Of a stretch of DNA of 64,000 bases, positions 38,816 to 53,412 are shown in pieces. Source of the stretch: Taeniopygia guttata (lineage: Eukaryota > Chordata > Aves > Passeriformes > Estrildidae); NCBI RefSeq assembly GCF_048771995.1, contig NC_133024.1, positions 1,121,001-1,185,000 of the forward strand, in the 5' to 3' direction. The stretch's first letter is position 1, and each line of letters opens with the position of its first letter. The translations under genes were made by a program, and so were the position numbers. The notes below the pieces were generated by a model. That model was not told where the DNA came from. It worked only from the letters and a program-made list of their open reading frames with translations, and searched no databases.

Positions 38816-41800
38816 TTCTGCTCAGGCTCCTACTTGGAGCCCTGTGTCTTTGCTGGGCAGTCAGATCCTGCCTCTCCTGGTGCCTTGGAGTGTTCCACCT
38901 CTGTGGAGCTTAGGCTTGCCAGTTTGCTACAGCACCAGTGCCCATCACCACTCTGCATTGTGCTCTGTGCTGCTGTTCCAGAACTGAATCCATTTCCAGC
39001 ATCACATCTTCTCTCCTGACTGCTGACTTCTGCAAGTCCTACCAGCTTTCCTTTGTAGCACCACCAGCACATTTCCTTTTTTGTTGGCTGCTACTAAAGT
39101 GTTGGCTGTGGAAAAAGCAAATTGAAACTTAGGCGACTAGAAGAGGAAGGAAAAGTGGTCAAACCTAAAACCAGATAAACCTTGTTCATGAGCCTAGAAT
39201 GAATCTATTCTCCCACCTTAGTCTCTTTTTCAAGTTCCTCTGGTCGTAACCCGTTGGTGAAATGTCGAGTTCCTGCTTCTCTCCCTCATGTGCCATTCCC
39301 AGCAGTCCTGCAGCCCCTGTGCCTCTCTCTGCACCCACACTGAAAGCTGGCACAGCCTGCAGCTCACCCTCCTGCCCACCCTGCACACGAGGCTTTGTCT
39401 AGAGCAGCCATCCTGCCTTTCAGCACAGGGGCCAGCAATTTCCATAGTGCTGCCCTTTCTTTCCCAAAACTGGAGCACGAAGATTTCCAGCTGCTGTCTG
39501 TGTTTAGGCAGGAGTGTTTTCTTTGCTGTGCCACGTCTTCATGGCCTCATCGATGCAGCTGACAGAGGCTGCTGAGGCCAGGGTGGTTTGCTGGTCCTGG
39601 GGAGCCATCTGCCAAGCAGCCTTTGTTCATTCAGGCTGTTCTCAGGACCCGTCTGCTTGCTCCGAGCATTCGGCAAGATTACGGGAATGATTCTGTCTGT
39701 GTAAGTCATTAGTTTAACTAATATTGTATCTCTTTAGTATAAAAACGTTCTTTGAGGTTAATTAATGAGGAGTGGGAGGAGATAAAATGAACTCTGGTTT
39801 TGCAGGTGAAACACCATTCCTTTAAAACAAAATTCTTGTAATGTTGAGAAAAGGAATAAACCCACTTAAAAGAAACCTCTACTTCTTCCTGTGGGAGACT
39901 GTTTCCCACAGAATGTTGTACCTTATCCCCCCCTTGCTTTTTTTTAGCAAGATATTCCCTGCATGTCCATATCTGCCTATCTTCAGTCTTTCTCTTAATG
40001 AAGTGATAGCATCTCGCATCACCAGGATGTGCGCCAGTGGCTTGTCCCTTCAAAACACATCAGGTGCATAACATAATGTATAGAAACACTGTGATATCTC
40101 AGATGAGGGACACAGATTTCTGATTTCCTTTCCATAGCGCCATGGCAGCTGCCAGCTCCTGCCACAGCTCACAGGGCCTCTTGCACAATGTCTCAACAAT
40201 AAATCTCAGCAGACTCTCAAGGTGTCCGTGTGAAAATTGCTCTCTCTGTGAAGAAACGTGCCTGAGGGTGAGTGTGGTGCCCAGCTCTCCCTGTGGTACC
40301 CCAGGAGATGGGAGGTGGCTGTTGCCAGGAGCATCCCAGTAAGCTGCTGTGGAGGGGATGGCACAGCCCCTCTCTGCCCAAAACCATCATCTTCTGCCGA
40401 GGCTGGCAGAGACCTTGCAGGCTGCAACCGGGAAGAGCTTCCTTAGGTGTGGCTCCTGACTGTCATGTCCTTATCATAAAGCCGTGGGGAAGTTTGTGTT
40501 AGGCCTATTCTCTTGCTAAACAGAAGTTCAGCTTCCAAGTGGGTCAGCCCAGCTGGAAACTTCATGCCAAGTGGGGGTGCCTTAGGGAAAAAGCAATGTA
40601 GAGAGACCCTGCAGCTCTTGTAGCCTTCCTTGTACCCTGTTTCCAACACCACCAGCCTCTGTTGGTGCGTGGTGTAATGGCACCTTGGCAGCACGTGTGG
40701 GAGTGGGTGAGGAATTCCTGCTTGGCTCTGACAGAGGTGACAGCTGCAGCACTCTCACAGCACATTCACTGCTCTCCAGCTGTGTTACAGACGGCTTTTT
40801 GCTTTTTCTCCACAAGACACACACTAACAAGAAAATAAGGCCCTACTAAGCAGATTTGGAAATACCTGGTCATTTTGATTGTATGATACACAACGGCCTT
40901 GAAAGCAACCCTGGAGCATCAGGATAGGGTGCCCTTTCCATAGGTGCTGGTGCTGGCTGGGGTGAGGCTGGGCTGTGAGACTGATCATTCAGCTGCAGAG
41001 GTGGAGACTGAGCTGCTGAGCAGAAGATGATGAATTGGCTCAAAAAAATGTGTGTTTGGCTGCAGCCCAGTGCCTGTGTGCCTTGGCATGCTGTGAGCTG
41101 GGATGGGTGAGGAGCAGGAGGGGCAGGCGTGGGGGAGAGGCGCTGGCACCGTGGGGAGAGAGCTCCTTTGGGAGCGGGTGGGAGGTGATGGGAACCTGGG
41201 GGCTCCTGGTGGCATGGCTCAGCTTGCTCTCCTCTGCCCTGCCAGGCCCCAGCCTGGCACTCCCTGCTGCTATGCTCCTCTGCCACGTTTCCCTCATTGC
41301 TTTGCTTTGCTTTCTGGTGAGCCAAGCCTTGTTTTGGAGGGGGAGAGAGCACGGTGCCAGTGAAAGAGATCTTCATTGGTGGGGAAAGCACAGACTCATT
41401 CTTAAAATCTTCTCTTGCCTTCCCCTTTCCTAATCTCAGAGGAGCAGCAAAGCACTTCCCGTGTCCATGCAGGAGCTTGCCTGGGATGCTCTCAGACCCC
41501 AAGGTGCTCTCTTGCAAAGCTGTCCATGGAAATGTGTGCATGAGTGCATGGGGAGGGCCAAAACACAAAACCATCCTGTTAGTTCTGCGAGGGAAAACTC
41601 ATCATGACACACAGCCCAGCCTGGAGCTGTGTGCCAATTCCTGAGGCAGGCACGGGGATAGAAGTCTGCATGATGGGAATTGAGTTTGTGTTAATCATCA
41701 CAGCAGACTCCCGGTGTCTCTGGCACAGGGATTTTGGAAGAGTGACTCTGGTGCTATCAGCAGGCGTGTCAATGCACGTAGAGCCAGCTCATGCTCCCAG

Positions 41801-44800
41801 CAGGGAACAAGCCCTCCCTTCAGGAGGGAGTGGGTGGTGGGCCTGCTAGCTGTCTGGGCCTGAGAGGTGGGAAACACCCCAGCATCAGTGCTGGCTCCAG
41901 GAGCAGGCAACAGAGCTGTGCTGGTAACTGCAAGCCGTGCGGGGATTTTTGATGGCCCTGCCCCACACTGGCTCATTCCTGTCTGGAAAGGAAGAGATGT
42001 TTTTCTGCAGTGGGCAAAGGGGAGCTGTGATCTCCTCTCCATTTCAGTCACATCCATTTTACAGCACTGGGAGTGGCACTGGCACGGCCATCCTGGGGGC
42101 ATGGGGGGCCTCAGATGCTTTCCTGACATTTCTTTATACATCAGCTGTCACCTCTGTGGCAGGGATGAAGTAGGGGAGTCCTCTCCCAGGAGAAGCCACA
42201 GAGAGCACAGCTCAGTGCTGGGCAGCGTGGGGGATGCAGAGGCTCTGCCATGTCCCCTCTCCATCTCTGGGAAGGGCTGCTGGGTGCTGGGTGCCAGCAG
42301 CACCCTCTCTCTTGGCTGCTGGGTGCTGGGGCTTGTCCTCTTCCTTTGCAGCAGTCCAGCTCCAGTGCTGTCCCCGTGGGGGTCGCACACAGCTTCTTGT
42401 GGGTGCTGCTGTTGGGGTGGTTCAAGAACGGGTCGTTTTGGGGAAGGACATGGTGGCAAGGTGCCAGCACATGGTTGGGGAAAAAAATAATCTTGTTTTC
42501 CTAAAGGCTGCTTCTCTGAACAGAGTGCCCAGCCCCTAGTGGAAGACCTGTCCCCACCAAGGAGGGCTTGAACTGATCCATCCAAGGGTTCCAAGCACTG
42601 GTGCCAGCTTCTGCAGGACAGAGGGCATCAGGAAGTGGTGGGAATGGACCCCAGCTCTGACTCCTCCAGGGATAAAGGTTGAGACACGAGGTTTGCCCCA
42701 TCCTTCCTCATGCCCACTCCCACTGATTGCCACCTCCTTGGCTTTGCCAGGTGTTGAATGGTCTCAATGACTCTTCCCATGCACTTCCTTTTCAAGGGGT
42801 TCTTTTTAACCTGGACCCCTTCAACGTCTGCTCACAGGTTTGATCCCGTGGATAACTCCGGGGTCCCATTAAGAGACACAAACCCTGCAGCCTGGGGATG
42901 GAAGAGCAGCAGCCTGGGGAGGAATGTGATGGGTAAAAGCAGCTGGCTGCTGTGCTGCAGTCACTTCTCCGGACTGCATGGTGAGGGGGCTGTGCTGGAG
43001 ATTGGCCCAGCAAGGCAAAGGGATGCTGGCTGGAGGAGCACTGAAGCCTGCTGGAGCTGGGTGGTGGTTTGAGATCTGATGTGGTGAAATCCTGAGAGCC
43101 TTGTGGGGATGTGAAGGGAGGTGAGGTTTTTTGACTGGCTGTAGAAGGGTGTGGAGGGCCTTCCTTGTGTTTCTGAGAGGTTACAGCAAGTGCAGAGGGT
43201 GAACAAAACTAGTCAGTTGGTTAGACAAGGCTGTAATTAAAGCCTTTCAACCTCCTTGCCTGACCTAATTTTTCTTAAATCAAATCTTACCTACTTTTAA
43301 ACTTTGCCTTACCCAAGGATAAATGCAAAGTAATGCAATTAGGTTCAATGAAAAAACAAATGGTAGAAAACTGATCAATGATAAAAATTTGATTTGATCT
43401 ATAAAGTGGTGGTCTTCCTGCTGCTTCCTTGCCCTAGTGACACCTAAGTTGTCAAGAGGGCCTTTGCCTCATCTGGCACTCAAAAATACAATCTCCCTTT
43501 ACTTTTAACACCCAAAACCTCCAGCCAAGCAAATAATTAGTGTGCATAAAGCTTGCACCAAACAAACCAGGACAATTTCCCCACCATTGTAATTAACTTC
43601 CAACACTGCTCCTCACTCTCAAATAGCTGGGATGTTTTTCCAAGGTGACTGGCTCACCAGAGCCTTGAGGCTTCGCACAGGGCTGCTCTGGCCACTTCCC
43701 CTGCAGCAAATCTTTTTTTTCTTCCCCAGGAAAGTATTCCATTTTAGATGTGAGCACATCTCCCTGGGCAGCAAGGGTGCACCTCCACCTGTGAGAGGGG
43801 AGGTGGAACTGGCTCTCCTTGGTGCCCACGTGTTGGAGGCACAGCAGCAGCAGTGTGGGACATCCCTGTGGTGAGTTGGAGCTGGATGTCCTGGCTGTGC
43901 CCCCTCCCAGCTGCTGACACTCACTCCTGGGCAGGGCAGGCTGGGGAGCAGAAAAGCTGTATAAGCTGCTGTATAAACACTGATCAGCTGTAACTAAAAC
44001 ATTAGCGTGCTCTCAACTCTGTTTTGGCCACAAATCTGAAACACAGCCCTGAATGAGCTGCTATGAAGCAAATGTCCCAGTCCAAACCTGTGCACCTCTT
44101 ATTTCCAATGAGGAGGCTAAGTCAGAGCTTTTATCTTGGTATTTTGTCACAAAAGGACAAAATATGGATGAGATTTGTAGGTAAAGCTGCAATATTTCAT
44201 TAAACCAACTGTTATAATTGCAAAAAAAAAGACACTTATTGAAATAGGGTAATCCTTTGATTTTGGGTTGTAGGCATGACAAGTAGGGTTTTCTCCATCT
44301 ATACCAATTTGTTTAATAAAAGACAGGTTTGCAATCATATAATCACTCAGAGCAGGTGACTGCCTCTATGCTACTGAGGCTACAGAGAGGTAAGAAGTAT
44401 AAAAGCAACACCTGAGGAGGAGGAGACCTGCAAGTATACAGCGAGTGTATAAATCAGGGCAAAGAAATGAACGAATTAACTTGTCCAATTCAATAACTCA
44501 ACATGGCATGTAATCCAAAGTTCAACTTTGTGTAGGTTTTTATTGCTTGCTCAGGATCAACTGCTCCAGTACCCTGCTGCTGTTTGTTTTTCTTTTGAGT
44601 GTGTTAGTGCTGTTATTTCAAAGAAGTAATAAAACTTCAAGAACTGGACTTTGAGTTTACACTGTTTGTGCTTGAGAACTGAAAATTTTAAATGGAATTT
44701 GTCTTTATCACCTAGAGAGAGTGTGTGTGAGAGAGAACAAGCAAGAGGCAGAGTTTTACATATCTACATCATTATGAATTTCAAAGGGCATTACAAATCC

Positions 44801-44849
44801 TACTCTTCCAAAATCTACTAAAATGCTGTGCTTTGCATATGATTATATG
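38816..44849. other. intergenic, no gene seen
   Basis: GC-richer at about 40,900-43,100 with long chance ORFs on both strands. No splice-paired coding block or known domain is visible. Confidence 0.5.
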
Positions 44850-44851
44850 AA

Positions 44852-44877
44852 GCTCATTAGTAAGAGTACTAATGAGC
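44852..44877. repeat. perfect 11-bp inverted repeat (hairpin)
   Basis: GCTCATTAGTA (44852-44862), loop AGAG, TACTAATGAGC (44867-44877). It sits beside a possible MIR relic. Confidence 0.85.
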
Positions 44878-44884
44878 CTCTACA

Positions 44885-44990
44885 CACCCGAGGCAGATAA
44901 ATGAGGTTCCAAAGTAAAATGATTTGCTTAAGGTCAGACTCCTGAAAGTTGACAGCAGAGCTGGAAATAGAAACTATTGTTTCCCAGTCC
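44885..44990 (+). mobile_element. possible MIR-type SINE relic
   Basis: The order AAATGAGG, AGTAAAATGATTTGCTTAAG, GTCA and GACAGCAGAGCTGGAAATAG parallels the MIR core (TTAAGTAACTTGCCCAAGGTCA ... GGCAGAGCTGGGATT). Divergence is high, as expected for an ancient element. Confidence 0.45.
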
Positions 44991-45884
44991 CTTGTACCAT
45001 ATTCCCACGGATGGAATGTGAGGTGTTTCTTTTTTTTTTTAAGATGAAAACACTGCTGTTTGTTCATGCTGTTTCATTTCTTGTGTCTTCAATGTAATCT
45101 TCACAAATGCAAATGTCCTGACCTAGGGCTATATAAGGCCTTCATTAAAGCCTCTCCACAATACCAGCCTTCATGCAATTGTATAAAGCAGAAGGGGTAG
45201 CCCAATTTAACAATTCCCACGCCTCATAAAATGATTGACCTACTTTCTTTAAAGTGGGTTTAAGCCGTAGCCCCCAACGTGATTGAGCACGGAAGCCACT
45301 CTATTAATTGTCTATCTTCTGCCATTAAGGTGTGAGTTACTGGGGAGTGAGGCAAACAGTGTTTGTCTTTCATGCACTAATAGACAATTTTGCATGTTTT
45401 TTTATCTGTATTTTCAGTCTGCAATGGAGCACACTGACCTTCCTCCTCCCTCCTCCTTTGAGGAGCTGCAATTGGGATGGGGATGAGTGCAGGGAGGTGT
45501 GGAAGTGGTGCTGCACAAGAGAAGTTCTGCTGTTGGCATCACGGCTCTGCCCTGGATGTGGGCAGCCACTGCAGCACCCTGTGCCCACCCTGCAGAGAGA
45601 AACTGGGCATAGTGCTCCCACTCCTGGAATGGAGGCAGGCAGGTTAACAGCTGTCAGAGAGCTGCCTAGAAACTCCTGGTGGCCCCATTCAGAGGGTGCT
45701 GCCCCTCCACAGGGGTGTGCTGAGAACTCCTCCATCGATGCCTTTGCTTCCCTGCTGTACACACACGTCTTTTCCTCACTTCCCTGAACGGCTGTTGCTC
45801 TTGTCAACAATTTAGAGTAAGGCCAGTGAAAGGGGTTTTGACAATTCTAGGCTTGTAGAAAGACTTGTGGCCCAGAAAAAAAAA

Positions 45885-45935
45885 TACACACACATATATG
45901 TATATGTATCCATACATATACATACATATATACGT
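45885..45935. repeat. (AC)/(AT)n compound microsatellite
   Basis: ACACACACAT followed by alternating TATG/CATA words. Confidence 0.9.
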
Positions 45936-48900
45936 AAACACGGGAAAGAGAAAGCAAGAGACTGAGCCTGCCAACAAGCCTCCCATGTGAATATGTGTGT
46001 GCACTTCTTGGCAGGGCACATGTGACTTTGTGCCTGCACATTTTGTACCATTCCTACACACTCCTCTTATCCTGAGCCCATTTTAAATTGGATATCTGGA
46101 GACACAAAATCATTCCCTGGGATGGCAGTGCTGAGGAAGCCATTGGCACCACGGTCATGGTTTGCCAGCCTTTGTGGCACTCATAACACAGATCATCCAT
46201 CCCTGGGCAGATGTTTTCTCCAGCAGCTCTCCAGCCAGCATTGGTAATGCTGGCAAAAGCAGCAGAGTATAAGAAGTTTACTTGTTGTATAAACCAAACA
46301 GATAAGTATACATTCTCCTGCTTAGCAGGGCTGGATCAAATGATGGCCACAGAGTTCAAATACCTCAGGTTGATTAAAATTGTTTTTTTTTTTTTGTAGG
46401 TTATCTGAAAACAGATACTTCAATGCACTGAGACAATAGCAATAAAAGCTGTAAAACTGTGTTCTTGTTTTGGCACTAGCCCATTGTAAACAGTGAGCTC
46501 CTGGGCTTAATGAGGCAATTCTGTACCATCACTTTTAATAACTGAATGTTTGTCTCCCGGCTATTCAGGTGGGCTATTACTGGTATTTAATATTACTGGC
46601 AATGTTGTTGTATATTTTGTGCCAGTGCTGGCAAAGAACAAGGTGATTCTTCCAGATAACAGCCCTGCAATAGTATTTTTCTGATTTTAACTGAGCAAAA
46701 AGCCAGGCAAAGCCACTGCAGACTTGTATTCAGCTTTGCCTTCTCCTTACAAACTTTATTTCAAACGCTGAAAGAGTTAAATGAAATAATTACAGACATA
46801 AGCATGTTGATTCTAGCTTCTGTTATGGCAAACACAAAAATGTATTGAACTAAAAGGTAAATGTTGATTGAAGCAGAAAACTGACGTCAATATGAACTCC
46901 AAAGTATTTTGTATCTTGATGTTTGGCACATGAACACCGCAGTGTATATATAGCGTGAAATACTTAGGTTTGTTTTAATTAGATGTATGATAAACTGCTG
47001 ATTGTGGTTCTCATTTCAAGTGTAACAATTTACAGCATGACTAATTCTGCTGAAAACCCCAAAATTGTCAGCAACAATTTGGAGGGCCGAGCAAACATCA
47101 GATGGCATTGATGGGGTTTTCAGAGAAAAAGATTCATGTACTCTGCTTAGTCTGCCCAAATTTTCAGGGTGATTTTTTTCCCTGACCAGCATGCTTTATG
47201 CCAATACTTCCTCCTCACTCAGAAATGAGCTTGATGAAGATCAGTTTGTGGTGGAAGATGTAGATACTTGGTGCCAGCACCACGATTCCATCCCCTGTAG
47301 ATGTGCCAGGGCTGGTTTGGGATTCTCCCCATTCTCTTGCCTCCCCCAGCCCAGACTGGGCCCCTTGCACAGGGAACCCCACCGCTGTCAGCCTTTCTTT
47401 GTGCCAGCCAGTAGATCTGAGCTCATGTTTTCCTCTGCCTGTGGCTCTGTACAGCAGTGAGCTATCTCCTGAGGGTTTGGCAGCTCTGGGAACACTGGTC
47501 TGCTGAGGACAGGGTGGCAGCAAGGCTGAGTCCTGCTGAAGTGTTGTGGATGGCTCAGAGAAGTCCATCAGTCCACCAGTGCTTACTGGTGGGTCCAACA
47601 ACTCTTCCACCATGTACAAAATGAGGGCGAATTTTATTGCAGCTTCCCATTAGATCCCCACTTGTGGAGTGCAGAGATGGCTGGTGGCAAAGGGGTTGTG
47701 TGGGCAGCTCCTGGCTCCTAACAGTGAGGGATGGGGCCGGGTCCCAGCCAGCGGAGGAGGGATGGAGCTGGGGGATGCGGGTGTGCTGGGACAAGGGATG
47801 GCCAGGAGCTGGTGGAGCACGAGCGGGTGGAGCGCCCGCAGCTCTGCCAGTCAACTACACTTGGAATTAGACTGGCAAATGTCCCAAGGAGCCCTTGGGA
47901 AGGTGCCCACTCTGATTCACAGGGCTTCCCCAGTCTGCGTGGCACTGCTGCAAACCCCGGCCACAGCCCTCGCTGCCCCTCCAGCAGGGATGCTCCTCCA
48001 GCTGTGGCTCTGCATGTTCAGCAGCTGTGCCTGGCACTGCCACAGAGCCTGCTGGTGAATATTCCTGCATCAAAGCCCTCAGGCGTGGGCTTGGGCTTCC
48101 CTCTGCATCTGGGAACTGCCTGAAGCTTGCATTTAGATTTGTGAGTCTCCAGTGGGGGCCACAAGTGTGGATAACTTAAATGGGTGTGCTCCAGAGCAGC
48201 AGCAAACAACAGAAAGGCAAGATGGGTGACAAAAAAAGGAAAAAAAGCCCAGCTCTTGGTTTCTTAAGGAGATCTGACCTCGTACATAGGCTCCTATTTC
48301 ATTTTCCTCACCCTGACATATAAATGGAGAGTGAATGGCTTCACAGAGAGTGCTGCTCTTGCTAGATCAGTATTAACCCAGGGTTAGCTTGAACATGGGT
48401 TTAGGAGAATGACTTGATCTGAAGGTAATTTGGAGCACTGCTTTTTTCCCCTCTGCTTTTAGAGTATCCCCATGTCCCTCTTTCCACCATTTCTTTTCCT
48501 TCCAGAAATTCTAAAGGAAAGTAACTTTAAGTAAAAATTTTAAATTAAATATAAAAGAGGACATTCTTGAGATGCAGCCTGATTGTCATAGTTTATGTCT
48601 TAAGAAAGAGATTACTGACTTGAAACCTGTAGTGTTCTCCTTTTTCATAACTTGGCTACATTAAAAACTCTGCATAGGTAAGTAGATTTCCTTGGAATAT
48701 GTTCAGGAACTTAATGAAGAAATAAGTAATTGACTAGTTTTCCTTGAACCTTGATGGATAATCTGCAGGTTTTTCTTTTAAATCAAGAAGACATTTTTTC
48801 CCAAGTATTTCAGGTATTTTCACTATGCAGCCAAACAAGGTCTCCAGCAAACAGTTTTTTTCTGCTTTGCAAGTATTTTTCTTCTACTAGCTTGGCTGCC

Positions 48901-51900
48901 TTCAGGGAAAAAATGTGTCAGACAGAACTGGTGTTTAGCAGCAAAAGCCAGCTGGGGAATCCCACCGCCTCTCATTCTGGGGAAAATGAGCCAGACATCC
49001 AAGACAAAAAACTGGAGAACCTGCATTTTCCTTTGCTAGGTGGCTTTTAACAAAATACCTTTTGGTGATCATAATCTGTTGCTTCAGGCCACTGACCATG
49101 GATGTGGGTCTGGAGAGAACCAACACCAGACGCTTCAGAGGAAATGTTATAGTCCATGTGAACTCAGTTATGTGATGTGGCACACTCAGGGTGTTTCCAT
49201 ACCTGCTACAATCTCTCTCTTGAGGACTGAACATCCAGCTTCCTGAGACATCATGGTGACAAATGATCTTCATTTCCCAGTGTTGTGAGAAGCAGAAATG
49301 GGTCTCCTGCATTTTAATGCTGTGCTTTTGTGATTAATGTCCCAAGGGAGAAAGCATCAGGATGCGCCAGAAGGAGGTGCTTTAAATAGAAAGCAGTCAA
49401 AAATGAAAGGCTGCTTGCATGAAGCATAGCTGTGCCACCTGGATCATCAGGAAGGAGCCTGTCCCGGGGGTGAGTGGGTGGTCTTGCTCCACAGCTGTGG
49501 CTGAGCTCTGAGCTCAGGATGCAGAATGTGCTCAGCATGTTGCCTGTGTCTGGCCATGCAAACTTATCTCGGTCACCCAAGACATCTATTACACTCTGAC
49601 TCACTCTGCAGAGACACAGCCTGAGGAGGGATGGTAATTTTTCAAGGCAGTTTCTTCAGAGTAAAACCACACTTGAGGAAGCCAGTTCCTTCCCATCAAT
49701 GAGCTCAGCAGCTCTGCACCAGCACTTCACATCACAAATGGTGCTTGGGGGTGTTTGCCTGAACAGCACAGCCTGTTCAGAGATGAAGAACCCAGCCCAC
49801 TTGTCACAATTTGCCAATAAATCAGGGTTTCATGTAGCTTGTGAGCTAGGTGATTCATCTCTCTCTTGGTAGGTGGGTGATGTTCTTGTTGCTAGATTAG
49901 GTACTTCCCTGACTTCAATACCAATGCTGTGGTAAACTCATTTTCCTTAGGGCTCTTCTGCAGGTGGAGGCTGAGTTTGGATGTCTCCAGGCACATCACT
50001 GCAGGCTGGGAAGGATGACAGGGATGACAGCCTGGCAATGTGCTGGACATCCTATCTATTTGGCCTTCTGAAGGTTTGGAGATCTCCTGCTCCAGGTCTT
50101 AATCAGCATGGCTTCCTCTTTGCTTTTCAGGAAAAACTCAGCAAAGCTGCCATGCACAGGACAGTTTAAGGCTTCATAAAGCCGTGTCAGAAACCAGAGC
50201 TGCCTGACAGAGCAATGGCAAGCCATTTTGTCATGTCACAGGGTTGGCTCTGCCACTGACTGCACAGAGCTGTTGTATTTGGTGGCCAGGAAGATTTGGT
50301 TGGAGAGCAAGTTCTGCATGGCTGGAGTGAATCACAGCTGCAGGAGCTGTGCAAGCAGCAGCTGTGTGGTGCAGAGGGAGCCTGTGCTTTGAACAGCTCA
50401 GATGGTATCTTGCCCAGCCTCTCTCCACGCTGTCAAATTCAGTGCTGCTGGATGATCACGCAGCTATCAGAGAGGAGATGGTTTGACCTAATTGTTCTGG
50501 CTTAAAGCAAATCAGTGCCTTTTATAAATTCTTATCCTGGTGTAAGTCTAGCTCATTTCTGACCATTCAGAACAAATAAGTAGGAGCCTTAGGAGTTTAC
50601 ACACTACAACTTGTTACACATCCATTTCCAAAACTGATATCCAGTGTCTGCATTTGCAAATGGGCAACATGTGGGATCCAGCCAGGGGTAAAAAACTCAT
50701 TGTATGAATTATAAATAAGCCCTGTCTGTGCTCTGTGCTGATGTTTCTAACAGCTCTTTAGCTGAAGTAACATGCAAGCACATAAATATTTGGATTCTGC
50801 TTAACAGCTGGAATGGCAAAGAAACCAAGTTACATTATACAATCCAATATAATCCAGGCTAGACCTGTACCTTGGCTAATGCAAGTGTTTATATACACTT
50901 ACATGTATCTGTGTAACTATATTGTTAATTCCTGAGGTGGAGTGGCTACTGTGTGTGATATGCTGGTTTGATAAACTGTTTGGACTGAAGTGGAAAAAAT
51001 GGATCATTTATTTGCAGAATAAGAATGCAGTGATTTAAACTTAATTCTTTGCATTTCTTGTCCTGAAGACATAGCATGCTCTTTCTGGTTATCTTTTGTA
51101 CTGATCTTTTGTTTGGTTGTTTCCTGTATTGATATGTTTTATCAATACGAAGTATATAAACTTCTGGATTGCTTTGCTCCTGGTTTTCTTGGGAAGCAAA
51201 GGGTGCTAGCAAATGCACTTCTTCATTTCCATCAGGGCTTAATTCCTGATTAAAACAGGGTTTGCTAACAGCTTATATAACCCTGTAATGGAAAAAAAGG
51301 TTTCTTAGATGGAAAAATATTTACCCAGAAAGAACTTGGCTCTAGGCTTAGAGCAAGCAGAGAAACTATGTGAAAGCATTGTGAGTAAATGAAGGTCATC
51401 CTTCTCCCTCGATAATTTGATTGAACTGGTAAATAAGAATTTGTTCCATATGGAAAATAGAGACTTTGGGTACTTGAAGAGGCAGAATGCACATACTGCT
51501 TCTTATGACACCAAACCAATCAGTGCATAAAAAGACAAGATGTCAAGGGTGTAGTCACTAGTAAAATCCAGACAGCTGAAAACATCTTCTGAAAATCTGT
51601 GAGGATGTATGCAAAATGAAAATAAAAATAGCTATGCTGGTTTGGAAATGCACAAGCAATGTCTGGTTTGTATTTCTTAGTAGGGGCTTACATTTGCATC
51701 AAATGAATTTCATTACTTGCTACTGAAGAGATCTTCCTAAGAGGCATGCATTTCCCCTTATTGGCTCAGGTTAAGTCTTCCTGCTTAGCAGAGATTGCTC
51801 TATGCTTGGATGGGTATTCTCTGGTTGCTGTAAAGCCTTGATTTGTGACTCCAGGCGTGTGCAGTGGTGTCAAGTATCACGGCAGGGCTGCAATGGGCTT

Positions 51901-53387
51901 CATTCTTGCAGCCTGATTTGTATTAGCTGTTATCCTGTTACTTTACTCCAAGGAGTCTGGGGGTTAGAGGTGTTGTTTAGACACATGGAGTCTCGTGAGA
52001 TTGTGCTTGCAGGTGAGTGTTACCACTGACCTGCAGAGAGATTTTCTTTTGATGGAAAATAATGTAGATTTATATTCTGAGTTTCTCAGGTATAGGCTTT
52101 TGTGATGGGAAGAGAACAGCAGTGATACAAGGTCCTCTCAAGAAAGGCACTAATAGCTTAATGCAACAGCTCACTATTCTCTTTCTTTTCCCTGCTCTCT
52201 CTAAAGCTTTCCTCTGTGGCACAGAAATACTCTTTAAACCCTTACAACACACCTTCCTATCTGCCAAGAATGCTCTTGCCCCTGCACCCTACTGCCAGCC
52301 AGCCTGGTTGGCACAATTCTCACAACCATCACAGTTCTCCACCCTGGCCATTTGCTGCAGTTCTGCTGCCTTTTGGAGCTGGGTCTGGCTGTCAGGACAG
52401 TGTAACTCAGCCATGGCAAAGCAATAAAAACAAACAGTTTATCTCCATGTTCTGGCTCTTGGATATGCCTAACAGTAGGAAGTAATGGTTTACCTAAAAA
52501 CAGGTGGAACCCAGGCCGTGGTAGCTGTGAGCTCTGCTCGGCTCCAGGCCATTACATCAGCAGTGGACTTAATCCACAGGAAACATTTGTATGAGGGATC
52601 TGGAATTAATATGTTCACATTATTACAGATTTTTTTATTGGAAGTGATTACTGGGAAATGATGCTGTTACTAAGTAGCTGGTTTTCCTTGCAGCTCTGTA
52701 GTATTTGTATTCCTTTCCCTTGTTTAATATTTTATGAGCATTTTTTTCCTTGGTTTTGTTTGTAAAGAGGACAGCAGATGCCAGGACCTAAAAACTATCA
52801 GAGATGTAATCCAAAAAGTGTGAAAGTCAGGATTATCTTGCCTATGAGATCAGATGACTAATAATCTAATTATTATAAGACCCAAACCAGAGACTGAGTA
52901 ACTCTTCTATGCTTTTACAGCAGTAATTCTGACTATTCTTTTTATCCATATGGATTAGATAGTTGATCCTTTGCTCCTTATCTCCCACCAAATCATCTCT
53001 GAATGCCAGTGATATGTAATTTTTAATGGGAAACTGTGAATTTGGAGTGAAATAAACTTTACATGAATTGCAGTTAGTCACCAGTCAAGATTTGGTGTTT
53101 CATTATTGAGGACAAAAAAAAGCAATATCTGAAGAGCTCTGGTTTGTCAGTTCTGCTGCATCCAATTCTGCTGAGAGCTGCTGTCCTTAGCCTGCCACAT
53201 CTGGTCCTGTGTCTCCTGTGTCCTTGATGCACAGTGATGCCTTTGCATCTGGTGTAGTAAGTCTAAAATCCTCTGAATGTCTGCCCTAAACTTTCCTATA
53301 TCTAGATGGTGAGTTCTGATTTGGTCTATCCAAGTCTCTCCAAAGAGATATCTGATGGAAATGGTGGTAATAATATCTTTTCCTCTC
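45936..53387. other. intergenic, no gene seen
   Basis: No gene. A segment at about 46,900-47,120 has the mixed, low-repeat, homeobox-word-rich texture of a conserved non-coding element (TTTAATTAGATG, GACTAATTCTGCTG). This is impression only. Confidence 0.4.
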
Positions 53388-53412
53388 TTTTTTTTTTTTT
53401 TTTTTTTTTTTT
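53388..53412. repeat. poly(T) tract
   Basis: 25 consecutive T, possibly the tail of a minus-strand retroposed sequence, but no source sequence is recognised beside it. Confidence 0.95.

Noticed and set aside
40870..41574. 234-codon minus-strand open frame
   Set aside because: GC-rich section with open frames on both strands, Pro/Ser/His-rich composition and no domain or splice signals.
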